Shown here piece by piece: positions 12,683 through 16,775 of a DNA stretch of 16,775 nt. The number at the start of each line of letters is the position of its first letter. Position 1 is the first letter of the stretch. The notes under the pieces were generated by a model that had not been told where the DNA came from, ran no database searches, and saw only the letters and a program-made list of their open reading frames with translations. The stretch is from CAMLOF01 sp966692625. Lineage in GTDB: Bacteria; Pseudomonadota; Gammaproteobacteria; Burkholderiales; Burkholderiaceae_C. The stretch covers positions 1 through 16,775 of the forward strand of contig CBKZAG010000064.1 of the NCBI GenBank assembly GCA_966692625.1. The letters are read 5' to 3'. The translations under genes and the position numbers were made by a program.

Positions 12683-15022
12683 ATGAAAATCGTCTGCATC
12701 GGCGGCGGCCCGGCCGGCCTGTACTTTGGCCTTCTGATGAAAAAGCTGGACCCCGGGCACGACGTGACCGTGGTCGAGCGCAACCGCCCCTACGACACCT
12801 TCGGCTGGGGCGTGGTGTTCTCCGACGCCACCATGGACAACATGCGCCAGTGGGACCGCGAAACCGCCGATGAAATCCAGGAGGCGTTCAACCACTGGGA
12901 CGACATCGAGCTGCTGTTCAAGGGCCGCACCATCCGCTCGGGCGGCCACGGCTTCGTGGGCATCGGGCGCAAGAAGTTGCTCAACATCCTGCAGGCCCGC
13001 TGCGAAAACCTCGGCGTCAAGCTGGTGTTCGAAACCGAAGCCGAGTCCGACCTCGACTACGCCGACGCCGACCTCATCATCGCCAGCGACGGCATCAACT
13101 CCCGCATCCGCAGTCGGTACGCCGACGTGTTCAAGCCCGACATCGTCACGCGCCCCAACCGCTACATCTGGCTGGGCACCAACCGCCTGTACGACGCCTT
13201 CACCTTCGACTTCCAGCGCACCGAACACGGCTGGTTCCAGGCACACATCTACAAGTTCGACGCCACCACCACCACCTTCATCGTGGAATGCCCCGAGCAC
13301 GTGTGGCTGGCCCACGGGCTGGACAAGGCAGACCAGGACCAGTCGATCGCCTTCTGCGAAGACCTGTTCAAAGGCACGCTGCAAGGCCACAAATTGATGA
13401 CCAATGCGCGCCACCTGCGCGGCTCGGCCTGGCTCAACTTCCAGCGCGTGGTGTGCGAGCAATGGTGGCTGCGCAACGCCAACGGCAGCCACGTGGTGCT
13501 GATGGGCGACGCGGTGCACACGGCCCACTTCGCCATCGGCTCGGGCACCAAGCTGGCCATCGAGGACGCCATCGAACTCACCCGCCAGTTCCAGCGCCTG
13601 GGCGACAGCCCCGACAAGATTCCCGAAGTACTGGCCACCTACCAGGAGCTGCGCCGGGTGGAGACGCTGCGCCTGCAGAACGCCGCCTGGAACGCCATGG
13701 AGTGGTTCGAGGTGTGCGGCAAGCGCTACTGCGACCAGCTGGAGCCCGAGCAGTTCATGTACTCCATGCTCACGCGCAGCCAGCGCATCAGCCACGAAAA
13801 CCTGCGTCTGCGCGACAAGAACTGGCTGGAAGGGTATGAGCGCTGGTTCGCGCAGAAGGCCGATGTCAACGTGACCGCCGGGGCGCCTGTTCCGCCGCCC
13901 ATGTTCACGCCCTACAGCGTGCGTGGAGTCACGTTGAAGAACCGCATCGTCGTTTCGCCCATGGCGCAGTATTCCGCGGTGGACGGGCTGGTGGCCGACT
14001 ACCACCTGGTGCACCTGGGCGCGCGAGCCATGGGTGGCGCTGGCCTGGTGTTTGTCGAGATGACTTGCGTCAGCCCCGAAGGCCGCATCACCCCTGGCTG
14101 CCCTGGCCTTTACAAGCCTGAACACACCGCTGGCTTCAAGCGCATTGCCGACTGGATCCACGCCAACACCGACGCCAAGTTCGCCATCCAGATCGGCCAC
14201 GCCGGGGCGAAGGCGTCCACCCGCGTGCCCTGGGAGGGCATTGACCAACCGCTGGAAAGCGGTAACTGGCCGATCATGTCTGCGTCGCCTCAGCAGTACC
14301 TGGAAGGCGTGAGTCAGATTTCCCGCGAGATGACCCGCGCCGACATGGACGAGGTCAAGGCCCAGTTCGTGGCGTCGGCCCGGGCTGCCGCAGACGCGGG
14401 AGCCGACTGGCTGGAGTTGCACTGCGCGCACGGCTACCTGCTGTCGAGCTTCATTTCACCCCTCACCAACCGCCGCAGGGACGAGTACGGCGGCAGTCTG
14501 GCCAACCGCCTGCGCTACCCGCTGGAAGTGTTTGCCGCCGTGCGCGCCGTGTGGCCCGCAGACAAGCCGATGTCGGTGCGTATCTCCGCACATGACTGGG
14601 TCGAAGGCGGCATCACGCCTGACGATGCGGTGGAAATCGCCAAGGCCTTCAAGGCGGCGGGTGCCGACATGATCGATTGCTCCTCCGGCCAGGTGAGCAA
14701 GAAGGAAAAACCCGTCTACGGCCGCATGTTCCAGACACCCTTTGCCGATCGCGTGCGGCAGGAGGCAGGCATTCCCACCATTGCCGTGGGTGCCATCAGC
14801 GAGGCAGACCACGCCAACTCCATCCTGGCCGCTGGCCGCGCCGACCTGTGCGCAATCGCCCGACCGCACTTGGCCAACCCGGCCTGGACGCTGACCGAAG
14901 CCGCCAAGATCGGCTACGCAATGGTCAACTGGCCCAAGCAGTACCGCTCGGCCAAGGCGCAGATGGAAGCCAACTTTGCCCGTGAAAAAGCCATGGCAGC
15001 GCAAGGGGCGGGGGCCAAATGA
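12683..15022 (+). CDS. 2-aminobenzoyl-CoA monooxygenase/reductase family (bifunctional salicylyl-CoA 5-hydroxylase/oxidoreductase)
   Basis: A 779-residue two-domain flavoprotein. Residues 1-390 are an aromatic hydroxylase-type FAD monooxygenase, with the dinucleotide loop GGGPAGL at 8-14 and the second FAD motif GDAVHTAHFAIGSG from 275. Residues 407-770 are an Old Yellow Enzyme-type FMN reductase, with LKNRIVVSPMAQYS, IGHAGAKAS (H506) and HCAHGYLLSSFISP (H580, H583, Y585). The characterised relative in Azoarcus evansii oxygenates and then reduces the ring of 2-aminobenzoyl-CoA without aromatic cleavage. Databases also name this type salicylyl-CoA 5-hydroxylase/oxidoreductase. The substrate here (anthraniloyl-, salicylyl- or another benzoyl-CoA) cannot be fixed by eye. 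AGGAG lies nine bases upstream of the start. The gene opens an operon with an SDR (4-base overlap) and a crotonase. No CoA ligase is in the window. Confidence 0.9.
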   Translation: MKIVCIGGGPAGLYFGLLMKKLDPGHDVTVVERNRPYDTFGWGVVFSDATMDNMRQWDRETADEIQEAFNHWDDIELLFKGRTIRSGGHGFVGIGRKKLLNILQARCENLGVKLVFETEAESDLDYADADLIIASDGINSRIRSRYADVFKPDIVTRPNRYIWLGTNRLYDAFTFDFQRTEHGWFQAHIYKFDATTTTFIVECPEHVWLAHGLDKADQDQSIAFCEDLFKGTLQGHKLMTNARHLRGSAWLNFQRVVCEQWWLRNANGSHVVLMGDAVHTAHFAIGSGTKLAIEDAIELTRQFQRLGDSPDKIPEVLATYQELRRVETLRLQNAAWNAMEWFEVCGKRYCDQLEPEQFMYSMLTRSQRISHENLRLRDKNWLEGYERWFAQKADVNVTAGAPVPPPMFTPYSVRGVTLKNRIVVSPMAQYSAVDGLVADYHLVHLGARAMGGAGLVFVEMTCVSPEGRITPGCPGLYKPEHTAGFKRIADWIHANTDAKFAIQIGHAGAKASTRVPWEGIDQPLESGNWPIMSASPQQYLEGVSQISREMTRADMDEVKAQFVASARAAADAGADWLELHCAHGYLLSSFISPLTNRRRDEYGGSLANRLRYPLEVFAAVRAVWPADKPMSVRISAHDWVEGGITPDDAVEIAKAFKAAGADMIDCSSGQVSKKEKPVYGRMFQTPFADRVRQEAGIPTIAVGAISEADHANSILAAGRADLCAIARPHLANPAWTLTEAAKIGYAMVNWPKQYRSAKAQMEANFAREKAMAAQGAGAK

Positions 15023-15783
15023 GTGCGGCCATACGCCATGCCCTGGTGACGGGTGGCGGGCAAGGCATTGGCGTAGCCGCCGTGCGTGCCCTGCGCGCGC
15101 TCGGCATGAACGTGACGCTGCTGGGCAGGCGCCTGCCGGTGCTGCAGGCCGTGGTGGACACGGACCCGGCCCACCTGCACGCAGTGGCCGCCGATGTGGC
15201 CGACCCCGCCCAGGTGGCTGAAGCCTTGGCCAGTGCGCGCGAGCGGTTCGGGCCGGTGCAGGTACTGGTGAACAACGCGGGGCAGGCGCTGAGCGCACCT
15301 TTCCACAAGATGGACATGGCGCTGTGGCGGCAGATGCTGGACGTGAACCTGACCGGCACCATGGTGTGCACGCAAGCAGTGTTGCCCGACATGCTGTCCG
15401 CAGGCTGGGGGCGTGTGGTCAACGTGGCCAGCACGGCTGGGCAGGTGGGTTACGCCTACGTGTCTGCGTACTGCGCGGCCAAGCACGGCGTGGTCGGGCT
15501 CACCCGCTCGTTGGCGCTGGAACTGGCGGCCAAGGGCATCACCGTCAACGCCGTGTGCCCCGGCTATACCGAAACCGACATCGTGCGCGAAAGCATAGAG
15601 CGCGTGGTGGCCAAGACCGGCCGCACGCACGAGCAGGCGCTGGCCGAGTTCGTCAAATCCAACCCGCAAGGACGACTGGTGCAGCCGGAACAGGTGGCAG
15701 ATGCCATTGCCTGGCTGTGCGGCGAAGGCGCGGCGGCAGTCACCGGGCAGTCCATCTCGGTGTCGGGCGGCGAGGTGATGTAG
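15019..15783 (+). CDS. SDR-family oxidoreductase (3-hydroxyacyl-CoA dehydrogenase-like)
   Basis: A 254-residue classical SDR with the cofactor motif TGGGQGIG at 11-18, NNAG at 85-88, and catalytic S138, Y151 and K155 (YCAAK). The ending SISVSGGEVM is the usual SDR C-terminal turn. It likely oxidises a hydroxyacyl-CoA or a ring hydroxyl formed after the flavoprotein and the crotonase, with NAD(P). Its start overlaps the flavoprotein stop by 4 bases (ATGA), so the two are translated together, and it lies 88 bases before the crotonase gene. Clusters built around the aminobenzoyl-CoA flavoprotein in Azoarcus evansii contain beta-oxidation-like dehydrogenases, which supports this role. The exact substrate is inferred from context only. 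Confidence 0.9.
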   Translation: MSAAIRHALVTGGGQGIGVAAVRALRALGMNVTLLGRRLPVLQAVVDTDPAHLHAVAADVADPAQVAEALASARERFGPVQVLVNNAGQALSAPFHKMDMALWRQMLDVNLTGTMVCTQAVLPDMLSAGWGRVVNVASTAGQVGYAYVSAYCAAKHGVVGLTRSLALELAAKGITVNAVCPGYTETDIVRESIERVVAKTGRTHEQALAEFVKSNPQGRLVQPEQVADAIAWLCGEGAAAVTGQSISVSGGEVM

Positions 15784-15871
15784 CCGTGAACGAACCTCGA
15801 CCTGTTTCAAGCACCGTTGCCAATGGCTCCGCGCAAGGCACGTCAATCAAGAACTTCCTGAGGAGAGCTGC

Positions 15872-16723
15872 ATGAGCCACTCGATCGATCCTTCTCTGCT
15901 GGCGGGCAACCGCCGCCCCATGGCCGCTTACCAGGCCACCCACTTCCTGTGGGAGGTGAACAACGGCGTGGCCACCATCACGCTCAACCGGCCCGACCGC
16001 AAGAACCCGCTCACCTTCGACAGCTACGCCGAACTGCGCGATCTGTTCCACCAACTCAAGTGGGCCGACGATGTGAAAACCGTCGTGGTCACTGGCGCGG
16101 GTGGCAACTTCTGTTCGGGGGGCGATGTGCACGAGATCATCGGCCCGCTCATCGCGCTCAAGGCGCCCGAGCTGCTGATGTTCACCCGCATGACGGGCGA
16201 ACTGGTCAAGACCATGCGTGCCTGTCCGCAGCCCATCATCGCCGCCGTGGATGGCGTGTGCGCTGGGGCGGGGGCCATCATGGCCATGGCGTCTGACATG
16301 CGGCTGGGCACGGCACGCAGCAAGACGGCCTTCCTGTTCAACCGCGTGGGCCTGGCGGGGTGCGACATGGGGGCCTGCGCCATCCTGCCGCGCATCATCG
16401 GCCAGGGCCGGGCGAGCGAGTTGCTGTACACCGGCCGCAGCCTGGGCGGGGAGGAGGGCGAGCGCTGGGGCTTCTTCAACCGCCTGTGCGCGCCTGAAGA
16501 GTTGTTGGCCGAGGCACAGAAGCTGGCCGCCGATCTGACGCAAGGACCGAGCTTTGCCAACGGCATCACCAAGACCATGCTGCACCAGGAATGGGCCATG
16601 ACGATCGAGCAGGCCATTGAGGCCGAGGCCCAGGCCCAGGCGATTTGCATGCTGACGGAAGACTTCTCGCGGGCGTACCACGCGTTTGTGGCGAAGCAGA
16701 AGCCGGCGTTTCAGGGGAACTGA
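15872..16723 (+). CDS. Enoyl-CoA hydratase/isomerase family protein with non-canonical active site
   Basis: A 283-residue crotonase-fold protein. The oxyanion-hole region FCSGGDVHEI (79-89) is clear and C-terminal helices are present, with about 20 extra N-terminal residues relative to a minimal crotonase. Both glutamates used by classical enoyl-CoA hydratases are replaced: the aligned positions appear to be I136 (in GAGAIMAMASD) and N157 (in FLFNRVGLAGCDMG). An aspartate, D165 in GCDMG, is in the loop and may act instead, as acidic residues do at other positions in several crotonase subfamilies. It may therefore hydrate, isomerise or hydrolyse a ring-derived CoA thioester rather than a plain enoyl-CoA. 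GAGGAG precedes the start. It is the last gene seen in the operon; only 52 bases follow in the window. Confidence 0.88.
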   Translation: MSHSIDPSLLAGNRRPMAAYQATHFLWEVNNGVATITLNRPDRKNPLTFDSYAELRDLFHQLKWADDVKTVVVTGAGGNFCSGGDVHEIIGPLIALKAPELLMFTRMTGELVKTMRACPQPIIAAVDGVCAGAGAIMAMASDMRLGTARSKTAFLFNRVGLAGCDMGACAILPRIIGQGRASELLYTGRSLGGEEGERWGFFNRLCAPEELLAEAQKLAADLTQGPSFANGITKTMLHQEWAMTIEQAIEAEAQAQAICMLTEDFSRAYHAFVAKQKPAFQGN

Positions 16724-16748
16724 GTTGACGGCTGTTCGGTTTTTGCGG

Positions 16749-16775
16749 GCTGCGGCAGGCCTGGCCCTGCGGGGG
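16749..16775 (-). repeat. Right copy of the 27-bp inverted repeat, cut by the window edge
   Basis: This is the exact reverse complement of 104-130 and runs to the last base, so the match may continue outside. It begins 25 bases after the stop of the crotonase gene. The sequence before it (TTTTTGCGGG) does not match the corresponding flank of the left copy, so the repeat boundary lies at or near 16749. Confidence 0.8.

Noticed and set aside
12629..14431. 600-codon minus-strand frame opposite the flavoprotein
   Set aside because: Biased composition and no motif; the plus strand encodes clear FAD and OYE domains.
15786..15875. Small GTG-started frame in the gap before the crotonase gene
   Set aside because: It has no ribosome site, only about 29 codons and no pattern; the GAGGAG in it serves the crotonase start.
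1..16775. CRISPR array, tRNA, phage or defence genes
   Set aside because: No regularly spaced repeats, cloverleaf-like segments, integrase, transposase or nuclease genes were seen on either strand.

Overview
The window is high-GC bacterial DNA with dense, well-oriented genes. Gene content, GC level and protein style suggest a betaproteobacterium of the Comamonadaceae (Acidovorax-like). That placement is inference; there is no rRNA gene or other phylogenetic marker here. I find 14 protein-coding genes, no tRNA, rRNA or CRISPR array, and no transposase.

Left block (242-8782, + strand): a probable seven-gene operon for CoA-thioester catabolism. In order it encodes a crotonase/3-hydroxyacyl-CoA dehydrogenase fusion, a thiolase, a long (617 aa) acyl-CoA dehydrogenase, an SDR oxidoreductase, a PaaI-type hotdog thioesterase, a zinc-independent MDR reductase and a second SDR. 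A promoter-like pair (242-269) lies just before a perfect 14-bp palindrome (280-293), which looks like an operator. A terminator-like hairpin with a T-run (6743-6766) lies inside the operon, before the MDR gene.

Middle block (8801-12457, - strand): a chromate-resistance operon read in the order chrB, chrA, SOD-rhodanese fusion, short ChrB-like protein. It ends 18 bp from the left operon, in convergent orientation. The third gene joins a Fe/Mn superoxide dismutase-like domain to a rhodanese domain. The fourth is a stand-alone copy of the ChrB C-terminal domain and overlaps the fusion gene by 4 bp. A sigma70-like promoter with an imperfect palindrome in its spacer lies upstream of chrB.

Right block (12582-16723, + strand), divergent from chrB: a two-domain flavoprotein of the 2-aminobenzoyl-CoA monooxygenase/reductase (salicylyl-CoA 5-hydroxylase/oxidoreductase) family, an SDR overlapping it by 4 bp, and an unusual crotonase-family protein. 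This looks like the core of an aerobic CoA-dependent pathway for an aromatic acid such as anthranilate or salicylate. The CoA ligase that would start the pathway is not in the window. The left block has the enzyme classes needed to process a ring-derived acyl-CoA, so the two catabolic blocks may form one pathway split by the chromate operon. That link is inference.

A 27-bp sequence at 104-130 recurs as an exact inverted copy at the right edge (16749-16775), so the whole gene set lies between inverted copies of what looks like a dispersed intergenic repeat.
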